DNA from: Streptomyces sp. Ag109_O5-10
GTDB taxonomy: Bacteria > Actinomycetota > Actinomycetes > Streptomycetales > Streptomycetaceae
NCBI RefSeq assembly: GCF_900105755.1
Contig: NZ_FNTQ01000001.1
Coordinates: 1,612,001 to 1,676,000 of the forward strand
Length of the DNA stretch: 64,000 nucleotides
Reading direction: 5' to 3'
Shown here: positions 8,018 through 14,583 of the stretch, piece by piece
How the letters are laid out: each line of letters starts with the position of its first letter
How positions within the stretch are numbered: position 1 is the stretch's first letter
Notes under the pieces: generated by a model
What the model was told of the DNA's origin: nothing
The model's database searches: none
The model's input: only the letters and a program-made list of their open reading frames with translations
Translations under genes and position numbers: made by a program

Positions 8018-8874
8018 CCGTGACACCGCTGGGGATCCCGCGCCGGCTGCTGGAGTTCACCATCGACGGCGAGGAGGCGCGGGTCCCGGAGGGCTCGACG
8101 ATCCTGGACGCCTGCCGGGCGGCAGGCAAGGACGTGCCGACCCTGTGCGAGGGCGACACGCTGCGCCCGAAGAACGCCTGCCGGGTGTGCGTGGTGGAGG
8201 TGGAGGGGGCGCGGACCCTCGTGCCCGCCTGCTCCCGGAAGGCCGAGCCGGGGATGGTCGTCCGCACCGGCGGCGAACGCGTCCGGCACAGCCGCAGGAT
8301 CGTCCTGGAGCTGCTGGCCTCCTCGGTGGACCTGTCGACGACCCCCCGCGCAGCCGAGTGGATCAAGGAGTACGAGGCGAAACCGGACCGCTTCGGCCCC
8401 GACGCGGCCCGCCTGAACGAGGAACCGAGGGTCGACAACGATCTGTACGTGCGCGACTACGGCAAGTGCATCCTCTGCTACAAGTGCGTCGACGCCTGCG
8501 GCGACCAGTGGCAGAACAGCTTCGCGATCTCCGTCGCCGGGCGCGGCTTCGACGCCCGGATCGCCGTCGAGCACGACGCCCCGCTGACCGACTCGGCCTG
8601 CGTCTACTGCGGGAACTGCGTGGAGGTGTGTCCCACGGGGGCGCTGTCGTTCAAGTCGGAGTTCGACATGCGGGCGGCGGGTACCTGGGACGAGTCGAAG
8701 CAGACGGAGACGACCACGGTGTGCGCGTACTGCGGTGTGGGCTGCAACCTCACGCTCCACGTGCAGGACAATGAGATAGTCAAGGTCACCTCACCGCACG
8801 ACAACCCGGTGACCCACGGCAATCTCTGCATCAAGGGCCGTTTCGGCTACCAGCACGTACAGAACCGGGGCTGA
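8014..8874 (+). CDS. Formate dehydrogenase Fe-S subunit with displaced FdhF N-terminal domain
   Basis: 286 residues; ATG 8014 overlaps the NuoEF stop. In order: a plant-type [2Fe-2S] domain (Cys45, 56, 59, 73), a two-cluster ferredoxin domain (Cys152/155/158/162 and Cys196/199/202/206), then a molybdopterin-oxidoreductase [4Fe-4S] domain (Cys237, 240, 244, 272; VCAYCGVGC ... LCIKGRFGY) that ends abruptly at HVQNRG. In FdsA/FdhF-type enzymes this last domain continues straight into the catalytic domain; here the catalytic part is a separate upstream gene (4248-6194). The two chains must therefore associate to rebuild one electron path from the Mo centre to FMN. The last 50 residues join head to tail with the start of the upstream protein, which makes the split clear. 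Confidence 0.92.
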   Translation: MTVTPLGIPRRLLEFTIDGEEARVPEGSTILDACRAAGKDVPTLCEGDTLRPKNACRVCVVEVEGARTLVPACSRKAEPGMVVRTGGERVRHSRRIVLELLASSVDLSTTPRAAEWIKEYEAKPDRFGPDAARLNEEPRVDNDLYVRDYGKCILCYKCVDACGDQWQNSFAISVAGRGFDARIAVEHDAPLTDSACVYCGNCVEVCPTGALSFKSEFDMRAAGTWDESKQTETTTVCAYCGVGCNLTLHVQDNEIVKVTSPHDNPVTHGNLCIKGRFGYQHVQNRG

Positions 8875-8881
8875 TCAGACC

Positions 8882-9730
8882 ATGGGACGAGTCACGGAAC
8901 GACGCAAGGTCATCCGCATCCGCGACGGAGCGGTCTCCGCCCGGCCGGACACGCTCGTCGCCGAGGAACCGCTGGAGATCAGACTCAACGGGAAACCGCT
9001 CGCCATCACCATGCGCACGCCCGGCGACGACTTCGCGCTGGCGGCCGGGTTCCTGGTGAGCGAGGGGGTACTGGCGGCCGCCGCCGACCTGCAGAACATC
9101 GTGTACTGCGCGGGCGCCACGGTGGACGGTTCCAACACCTACAACGTCGTCGACGTCCGGACCACGCCGGGCGTCCGGCTCCCCGACTTCACCCTGGAAC
9201 GGAACGTCTACACGTCCTCGTCCTGCGGGCTGTGCGGCAAGGCCAGCCTGGACGCGGTGCGTACGACGGCCCGCTGGCCGATCGCCGACACTCCCCCGGT
9301 CCGGGTGGAGCCCGAGCTGCTCGCGAGCCTCCCCGACCGGCTCCGCGCGTCGCAACGGGTCTTCGACCGGACCGGGGGGCTGCACGCGGCGGCCCTGTTC
9401 GCGGAGGACGGCGAGCTGCTGGACATCCGTGAGGACGTGGGCCGGCACAACGCGGTGGACAAGCTGGTCGGCCGGGCCCTGCAGAACGGCGGCCTGCCGC
9501 TGTCCCGGGCGATCCTGCTCGTCTCCGGGCGGGCCTCCTTCGAGCTGGCGCAGAAGGCCGTGATGGCGGGCATCCCGATGCTCGCGGCCGTCTCGGCGCC
9601 GTCCTCGCTGGCGGTGGACCTGGCATTGGAGACCGGGCTGACCCTGGTCGGTTTCCTGCGCGGCAGCAACATGAACGTGTACGCGGGCGAGGACCGCATC
9701 GCCCTGCGGGCCGCGGCCGCCCAGGGCTGA
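8882..9730 (+). CDS. fdhD: Formate dehydrogenase accessory sulfurtransferase FdhD
   Basis: 282 residues, seven bases after the Fe-S subunit. FdhD passes sulfur from a cysteine desulfurase to the molybdenum cofactor, which formate dehydrogenases require. The CxxC motif is visible (SSSCGLCGKAS, Cys115 and Cys118). So are the N-terminal EEPLEIRLNG segment, the FDRTGGLHAAALF segment, DVGRHNAVDK and VSGRASFELAQKA. Length is normal. No obvious Shine-Dalgarno precedes ATG 8882, consistent with reinitiation from the upstream cistron. A hairpin follows the gene. Confidence 0.95.
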   Translation: MGRVTERRKVIRIRDGAVSARPDTLVAEEPLEIRLNGKPLAITMRTPGDDFALAAGFLVSEGVLAAAADLQNIVYCAGATVDGSNTYNVVDVRTTPGVRLPDFTLERNVYTSSSCGLCGKASLDAVRTTARWPIADTPPVRVEPELLASLPDRLRASQRVFDRTGGLHAAALFAEDGELLDIREDVGRHNAVDKLVGRALQNGGLPLSRAILLVSGRASFELAQKAVMAGIPMLAAVSAPSSLAVDLALETGLTLVGFLRGSNMNVYAGEDRIALRAAAAQG

Positions 9731-9773
9731 CGGTTCCCCGCGGCACGGCGGCGGGGCCCCGGCCGGCGGGGAG

Positions 9774-9796
9774 CGCCCCCTGCGCCGCAGGGGCCC
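9774..9796. terminator. Hairpin between convergent fdhD and LysR genes
   Basis: CCCCTGC (9777-9783), loop GCC, GCAGGGG (9787-9793) is a perfect 7-bp stem in the 105-bp gap between two convergent genes. It has no U-tract, as is usual in high-GC actinomycetes. Confidence 0.6.
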
Positions 9797-9835
9797 CGCC
9801 TCAGTCCCGTGTCCCCCGCGCCGCAACGCCCCGCC

Positions 9836-10666
9836 TCAGCCGGAGCGGGGCGCCCCGACGTCCGCCGCTGCCTCGGCGAAGGCGGCGACCAGCGCCGAGC
9901 GGCGGCCGGCCGCCCAGGCCAGCAGCACCCGGTCGGGTTCGGCGTCGACGACCGGGACGTAGACGATGTCCGGGCGGGAGTACTGCTCGGCGGCCGAGCG
10001 CGGCACCATCGTGATGGCGGTGCCGGCGGCCACGCACTCGAACTTCTCCTCGATGGTGCGCAGCGGCAGGTCGCCGGGCCGGGGGTCGTTGTAGCGCAGC
10101 CACTGCTCGCCGTCGAGGTCGGAGAGGGAGATCTCCTGCTTCCCGGCGAGCCGGTGCCGGTCCGGGAGCATGGCGACGCGGGGCTCGCTGTACAGGGCCC
10201 GCACGTCGAGACCCTCCCCCCGGACCGGGAGCCGTACGTAGGCGATGTCGACGGTGCCGTCGAGGATCAGCTGCTCCTGGTCGTCCCATTCGACCCGGAG
10301 GGCGCGCACCTCGACGTCCGGGTGGTGCGCGGTGAAGGCCCGCAGTGCCTCGGTGACCACGACACCGGCCCGGAAGCCGACGACGAGGCGGCGCCGGCCC
10401 CGCGCGGCCTGCGCGACCCGGCGCCGGGTTCCGTCGGCGACGGCCAGCAGCTGCCGTGCGTCTTCCAGGAGTTGGCGCCCCGCGTCGGTCAGGGTCACAC
10501 CGTGGCTGTCCCGTACGAACAGCTCGGCCCCCAAGTCCTTCTCCAGGGCGCGGATCTGACGGCTCAGCACGGGCTGGGCGATGTGCAGCCGCTCCGCCGC
10601 CCGGCCGAAGTGGAGGAGTTCGGCGACCGCCGCGAAGTAGCGGACCTTGCGCAGATCCAGGTCCAT
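9836..10666 (-). CDS. LysR-family transcriptional regulator
   Basis: 276 residues. The start was set at ATG 10666 because GGAAGGAG lies just upstream and the protein begins with the typical MDLDLRKVRYFAAVAELLHF. N-terminal winged helix: FGRAAERLHIAQPVLSRQIRALEKDLGAELFVR. The rest is a periplasmic-binding-like effector domain. It is divergent from an SDR gene, with a perfect 9-bp inverted repeat centred between them (10685-10713), so the SDR gene is the probable target. Effector unknown. Confidence 0.92.
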   Translation of the reverse strand: MDLDLRKVRYFAAVAELLHFGRAAERLHIAQPVLSRQIRALEKDLGAELFVRDSHGVTLTDAGRQLLEDARQLLAVADGTRRRVAQAARGRRRLVVGFRAGVVVTEALRAFTAHHPDVEVRALRVEWDDQEQLILDGTVDIAYVRLPVRGEGLDVRALYSEPRVAMLPDRHRLAGKQEISLSDLDGEQWLRYNDPRPGDLPLRTIEEKFECVAAGTAITMVPRSAAEQYSRPDIVYVPVVDAEPDRVLLAWAAGRRSALVAAFAEAAADVGAPRSG

Positions 10667-10684
10667 GACCGCGGCTCCTTCCCG

Positions 10685-10713
10685 GGTGGCGATGTCTTCA
10701 GGGTATCGCCACC
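10685..10713. promoter_or_regulatory. Candidate LysR box (T-N11-A inverted repeat)
   Basis: GGTGGCGAT (10685-10693), an 11-bp spacer, then ATCGCCACC (10705-10713). The arms are perfectly complementary and give GAT-N11-ATC, the classical T-N11-A architecture. It lies between the divergent LysR and SDR genes. Confidence 0.6.
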
Positions 10714-10803
10714 ACCGAAAGAGGTCTTGGACGGCCGATGCCACCGGACCGCAGCCTGGGGATGTCCGAACGGGACTGAAGAACGCCTGGAAAGGGATCA
10801 GCC

Positions 10804-11523
10804 ATGGGTCTGCAGGGACAGCGTGTCGTCGTCATCGGGGGTACGTCGGGCATCGGCCGCGCGGTCGCCGAGGGCGCGGCACGGGAGGGCGCGCGGGTGG
10901 TCGTCGCCTCGCGGCGGCAGGAGAGTGTCGATGCGACGCTGAAGGTGCTGCCGGAGGGCGCCGAGGGGCAGGTCCTCGACGCCACGGACGAGGACGCCGT
11001 GCGCGCCTTCTTCACGCGGATCGGGGCGTACGACCACCTGGTGTACACGGCCGGTGACTCGATCCTGCTGGAGCCGATGGCCGGGACGGACATCGCGACG
11101 GCCCGGGGCTTTCTGGACACCCGGCTGTGGGGTGCCTACGCGGCGGTGAAGCACGGCAGCGGGTCGATCCGGCCGGGCGGGTCCGTGGTGCTGACCACGG
11201 GGACCGCGGGGCAGCGGCCGCTGTCCGGATCGAGCGTCGCGTCGGCACTGTGCGGGGCGATGGAGTCGCTGACCCGGGCGCTGGCCGTGGAGCTGGCGCC
11301 GGTGCGGGTCAACGTGGTCTCGCCGGGGGTGGTGCGGACCGAGCTGTGGCGGGAGCTGCCGGAGGCGGTCCGGGAGGAGCTGTTCCGGTCGTCCGCCGAG
11401 TCGCTGCCGGTGGGGCGGATGGGCGAGCCGGCGGATGTGGCGGAGGCGTACCTGTACCTGATGCGTGGGGGGTACAGCACCGGGTCGGTGGTGGTCGTGG
11501 ACGGGGGCGGGACGCTGGTCTGA
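10804..11523 (+). CDS. SDR-family protein without the catalytic Tyr-Lys pair
   Basis: 239 residues. A complete Rossmann core is visible: VVVIGGTSGIGRAVAEGAA (TGxxxGIG type), a DATD motif after the third strand, LVYTAGD replacing the usual NNAG, VNVVSPGVVRTELW, and the C-terminal GSVVVVDGGGTLV. The active-site helix reads SSVASALCGAMESLTRALAVEL. Where the YxxxK motif should lie (two residues before the G-A-M-E-S-L-T stretch) there is neither Tyr nor Lys. The protein may therefore bind a nucleotide without normal dehydrogenase chemistry, or use an atypical mechanism. It is divergent from the LysR regulator with a palindrome between them. Confidence 0.85.
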   Translation: MGLQGQRVVVIGGTSGIGRAVAEGAAREGARVVVASRRQESVDATLKVLPEGAEGQVLDATDEDAVRAFFTRIGAYDHLVYTAGDSILLEPMAGTDIATARGFLDTRLWGAYAAVKHGSGSIRPGGSVVLTTGTAGQRPLSGSSVASALCGAMESLTRALAVELAPVRVNVVSPGVVRTELWRELPEAVREELFRSSAESLPVGRMGEPADVAEAYLYLMRGGYSTGSVVVVDGGGTLV

Positions 11524-11539
11524 CCGACCGGGCGGTCAG
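11520..11539. terminator. Bidirectional hairpin over two convergent stop codons
   Basis: CTGACCG, loop ACCGGG, CGGTCAG is a perfect 7-bp stem. It includes the stop codon of the SDR gene (11521-11523) and that of the convergent isochorismatase gene (11536-11538), so one hairpin probably ends both transcripts. Confidence 0.65.
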
Positions 11540-12063
11540 GAGGGCGTGAGGCCGAGGTCGGCGGCGGTGACGACCGTGCCGAGGCGCGGGAAGTCGAGCC
11601 GGACGGACGCCTCGTGCTCGGGGCCGGTGAGCGCGGCCATGGCGTCCTCGACGAAGACCAGGTCGTAGCCGAGGTCGGCGGCGGCGCGGGCGGTGGACTC
11701 GACGCCGAGGTTGGTGGCGATGCCGCCGAACACCAGCCGGGTGACGCCGAGCGCGCGGAGCCGGGCGTCGAGTTCCGTGCCCTGGAAGCCGCCGATCGTC
11801 CGCTTGACGATCTCCAGGTCCCCTTCCTTCCTCAGCCCGGCGACGAGTCCGCTGCCCGGCGGCTGCTCGGCGAGCGAGGGCCGTTCTACGCGGATCAGCA
11901 CCACGGGCGCGCCTGCGGCGCGGAAGGTGTGGGCCAGTTCCTCGGCGGTGTGCAGGACGTCGGTGCCCTTGCGGGGCTCCAGGGGCAGCGCGACGATGCG
12001 GTCCATCAGGTCGACGAGGACGAGGGCCGTGCGCGCCGGATCGAGCGCCAGGGGTGCGGTCAT
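11536..12063 (-). CDS. Isochorismatase-family hydrolase
   Basis: 175 residues, a single alpha/beta cysteine-hydrolase-type domain. The family Asp is in ALVLVDLMDR and the Lys in EIVKRTIGGFQGT, followed by GIATNLGVESTARAAADLGY. In catalytic members the segment is GxxTxxCVxxT; here Gly replaces Cys (NLGVEST), so classic thiol-based amidohydrolase chemistry is doubtful. It resembles the large group of isochorismatase-fold proteins of unknown substrate. It stands alone, convergent with the SDR gene. Fold certain, activity uncertain. Confidence 0.85.
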   Translation of the reverse strand: MTAPLALDPARTALVLVDLMDRIVALPLEPRKGTDVLHTAEELAHTFRAAGAPVVLIRVERPSLAEQPPGSGLVAGLRKEGDLEIVKRTIGGFQGTELDARLRALGVTRLVFGGIATNLGVESTARAAADLGYDLVFVEDAMAALTGPEHEASVRLDFPRLGTVVTAADLGLTPS

Positions 12064-12181
12064 GACGGAACGTTAGCCGTCATGAGCCGTCCGTACCGGA
12101 AATCCGGATCAACAGGCCCGTGAACCGGTCGCGTTCGGCAGCCGACGGCGGAGTGTGCGGCACCCCGGCCACGGCCGCGGC

Positions 12182-13231
12182 TCAGCGGCGGAGCGGGCCC
12201 GTGCCGACCGCGGGCCGCGACTCCGCCGCCGGGGCGGCCGGGGTCTCGGCCTCCTCCTGGGCCTCGGGGTCGTGGGCACGGCGCTTGGCGATGACCGCGC
12301 AGACCATGAGCTGCATCTGGTGGAAGAGCATCAGCGGCAGCACGGCCAGCGAGGCGTGCGCGCCGAACAGGACGCTGGCCATGGGCAGCCCGGAGGCGAG
12401 GGACTTCTTCGACCCGGCGAACTGGATGGCGATGCGGTCCCCGCGCCCGAAGCCGAGCGCCCTGGCGCCGTACCAGGTCAGCAGGAGCATCACGGCGAGC
12501 AGCACGGCCTCGACGGCGAGGAGCCCGGCCAGCCGGACCACGCTGACCTGGTGCCAGATGCCCCGGACCATGCCTTCGCTGAACGCGGTGTAGACGACGA
12601 GCAGGATGGAGCCCCGGTCGACGAGGCCGAGGATCCTCTTGTGCCGGGCGATGAAGGCCCCGATCCACCGGCGCAGCAGCTGCCCGGCGACGAACGGCAC
12701 CAGCAGCTGGAGCACGATCTTCACGATCGAGTCGGCGGAGAACCCGCCCCCGCTGTTGCCGAGCAGCGCGGCGGCGAGCAACGGTGTGAGGACGATGCCG
12801 ATCAGCGAGGAGAAGGACCCCGCGCAGATCGCGGCGGGCACGTTGCCGCGGGCGATGGAGGTGAAGGCGATGGACGACTGGATGGTGGAGGGCACCAGGG
12901 TCAGGAAGAGGAAGCCCTGGTAGAGCGGATGGGTGAGCAGGACCGGCACGAGCCCGCGGGCCGCCATGCCGAGCACCGGGAAGATCACGAAGGTACAGAC
13001 CAGGACCGTGACGTGGAGCCGCCAGTGCCGCAGCCCGTCGACGGCCTCGCGGGTGGACAGGCGGGCCCCGTAGAGGAAGAAGAGAAAGGCGATCGCGGCC
13101 GTGGAGGCGCCTGAGGCCACGTCGGCGGCCGTGTCCCGGGCCGGAAGGAGCGCGGCGAGGCACACCGTCCCGAGCAACAGCAGGACGTACGGGTCGATCG
13201 GCATCCAACTGGGCCAGCTGAGGCGTTTCAC
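12182..13231 (-). CDS. Bile acid:sodium symporter-family (SBF-like, YfeH-type) transporter
   Basis: 349 residues with about nine or ten hydrophobic helices. The first region reads PYVLLLLGTVCLAALLPARD, followed by FLFFLYGARLS and FLTLVPSTIQSSIAFTSIARGNVPAAICAGSFSSLIG, which carries the crossover-helix signature of the SBF fold. GARALGFGRGDRIAIQFAGSKKSLASGLPMASVLF matches the SBF-like branch typified by YfeH. The last 40 residues are an Ala/Pro/Glu-rich cytoplasmic tail. The gene is divergent from a LysR regulator with a T-N11-A palindrome between, so it is probably LysR-controlled. Substrate is likely an organic anion but is not determinable here. Confidence 0.88.
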   Translation of the reverse strand: MKRLSWPSWMPIDPYVLLLLGTVCLAALLPARDTAADVASGASTAAIAFLFFLYGARLSTREAVDGLRHWRLHVTVLVCTFVIFPVLGMAARGLVPVLLTHPLYQGFLFLTLVPSTIQSSIAFTSIARGNVPAAICAGSFSSLIGIVLTPLLAAALLGNSGGGFSADSIVKIVLQLLVPFVAGQLLRRWIGAFIARHKRILGLVDRGSILLVVYTAFSEGMVRGIWHQVSVVRLAGLLAVEAVLLAVMLLLTWYGARALGFGRGDRIAIQFAGSKKSLASGLPMASVLFGAHASLAVLPLMLFHQMQLMVCAVIAKRRAHDPEAQEEAETPAAPAAESRPAVGTGPLRR

Positions 13232-13363
13232 GGTGCTCCACTTGCGGGTCGGTCAGGGTGCCGTAGCCGCGGATGCGGCCGGTCTCTCGCCGGGCCCGGA
13301 AGGGCCCCCTCCATCGTCCTCCTCCACCACTTGATCGGGAATCCGGCATACCACTCTGACTGC

Positions 13364-13378
13364 CATCGCGTTCCGCGA
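13364..13378. promoter_or_regulatory. Candidate LysR operator (T-N11-A palindrome)
   Basis: ATCGCG-TTC-CGCGAT is a perfect 6-bp inverted repeat with a 3-bp centre, giving T-N11-A spacing. It ends 12 bp before the GTG start of the LysR gene and lies in the 159-bp divergent gap. Autorepression plus control of the transporter is the usual logic. Confidence 0.55.
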
Positions 13379-13390
13379 TAACATGTCGGA

Positions 13391-14254
13391 GTGTACGACC
13401 CCTCGCAGCTGCGCACCTTCCTTGCGGTGGCCCAGACGCTCAGCTTCACCCAGGCCGCCCGGCGGCTCGGGCTGCGCCAGTCCACGGTGAGCCAGCACGT
13501 GCGCCGTCTGGAGGACGCGGCCGGCCGCCAGCTGTTCTCCCGGGACACGCACTCCGTGGAGCTGACCGAGGACGGCGAGGCGATGCTCGGGTTCGCCCGC
13601 CGGATCCTGGAGGTGCACGAGCAGGCGGCGGCCTTCTTCACGGGTACCCGGGTCCGCGGCCGGCTCCGCTTCGGCGCGTCGGAGGACTTCGTCCTGACCC
13701 GGCTGCCGGAGATCCTGGAGGGCTTCCGCCATGACCACCCCGAGGTGGACCTCGAACTGACGGTGGAGCTCTCGGGCACCCTGCACGAGCGGCTGGCCGC
13801 AGGGAAGCTGGACCTGGTGCTGGCCAAGCGGCGCTCCGAGGACCCGCTGGGCGAGCTGGTCTGGCACGACGACCTGGTGTGGATCGGCGCGGAACGGCTC
13901 CGCCTGGACCCCGCGCGCCCGGTCCCGCTGATCGTCTATCCCCCGCCGGGCATCACCCGCGCGCTGGCCCTGGAGGCACTGGAGCGCCAGGGCCGCGACT
14001 GGCGCATCGTCTGCACGAGCGGCAGCCTCAACGGCCTGCTCGCGGCGGCCCAGGCCGGTCTGGGCGTGATGGCCCATTCGAAGGGCCTCATCCCCCCGGG
14101 CCTGTTCCGCGTCCCGGACCGCGCGGGCCTCCCGGAACTGGGCAGGGTCGACTTCGTCCTCGTACACGGCCCGAGACGTTCACCGGCCCAGTCGGCGGCA
14201 GACGCGCTGGCAGCAGCGATCCTGACCAGCGGAGCCCGCCTGCGACGCCCCTAG
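13391..14254 (+). CDS. LysR-family transcriptional regulator
   Basis: 287 residues from GTG 13391. N-terminal helix-turn-helix: MYDPSQLRTFLAVAQTLSFTQAARRLGLRQSTVSQHVRRLE, with the strong LysR signature. The C-terminal effector domain starts near residue 90 (RGRLRFGASEDFVLTRLPEIL). It is divergent from the SBF-like transporter gene. The effector is probably the transported compound (inference). Confidence 0.92.
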   Translation: MYDPSQLRTFLAVAQTLSFTQAARRLGLRQSTVSQHVRRLEDAAGRQLFSRDTHSVELTEDGEAMLGFARRILEVHEQAAAFFTGTRVRGRLRFGASEDFVLTRLPEILEGFRHDHPEVDLELTVELSGTLHERLAAGKLDLVLAKRRSEDPLGELVWHDDLVWIGAERLRLDPARPVPLIVYPPPGITRALALEALERQGRDWRIVCTSGSLNGLLAAAQAGLGVMAHSKGLIPPGLFRVPDRAGLPELGRVDFVLVHGPRRSPAQSAADALAAAILTSGARLRRP

Positions 14255-14583
14255 CCGGGGGGAGTGACGGAATCGGCCCTGTCGGCGCAGTCCAGAGAGG
14301 AAGCTGCGGCGCCCCGCCCCTGACCGGCGGGTAACCGGCCGGGGGCCGTAATCGGGTCGTACAGATTCCGTGGAGATTACGGTGCCGGAACTTACTGAAC
14401 CGTAAGGATTCTGTCCGGCCCTTCCCCATGTGGGCGTATTTTCCGGACGTGAGCGTGGTCATACGAGAGCAATGCTCGTTTTCGCACCCCCTCCCGATCG
14501 GTCTTCCGGTGGGGTAGCTTTCACGGCGCTGTCCGGAGCGTCACTACTACCGTCACTGTGGAGCGAGGAGCGGGGAGCGGGGT
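14255..14583. other. Intergenic region before the acyl-CoA synthetase gene
   Basis: 329 bp without a convincing gene. Visible elements: a GC-rich segment of short complementary stretches (14310-14350) that could fold as the LysR terminator; an AT-richer stretch with an inverted repeat CTTAC (14391-14395), 6 bp, GTAAG (14402-14406), a possible operator; and a purine-rich GAGCGAGGAGCGGGGAG tract just before the TTG start at 14584 that serves as ribosome site. Confidence 0.5.

Noticed and set aside
8014-8874. NuoG of respiratory complex I
   Set aside because: Only three domains plus a displaced FdhF module are present and the neighbours are fdhF-like and fdhD; no other nuo genes occur.
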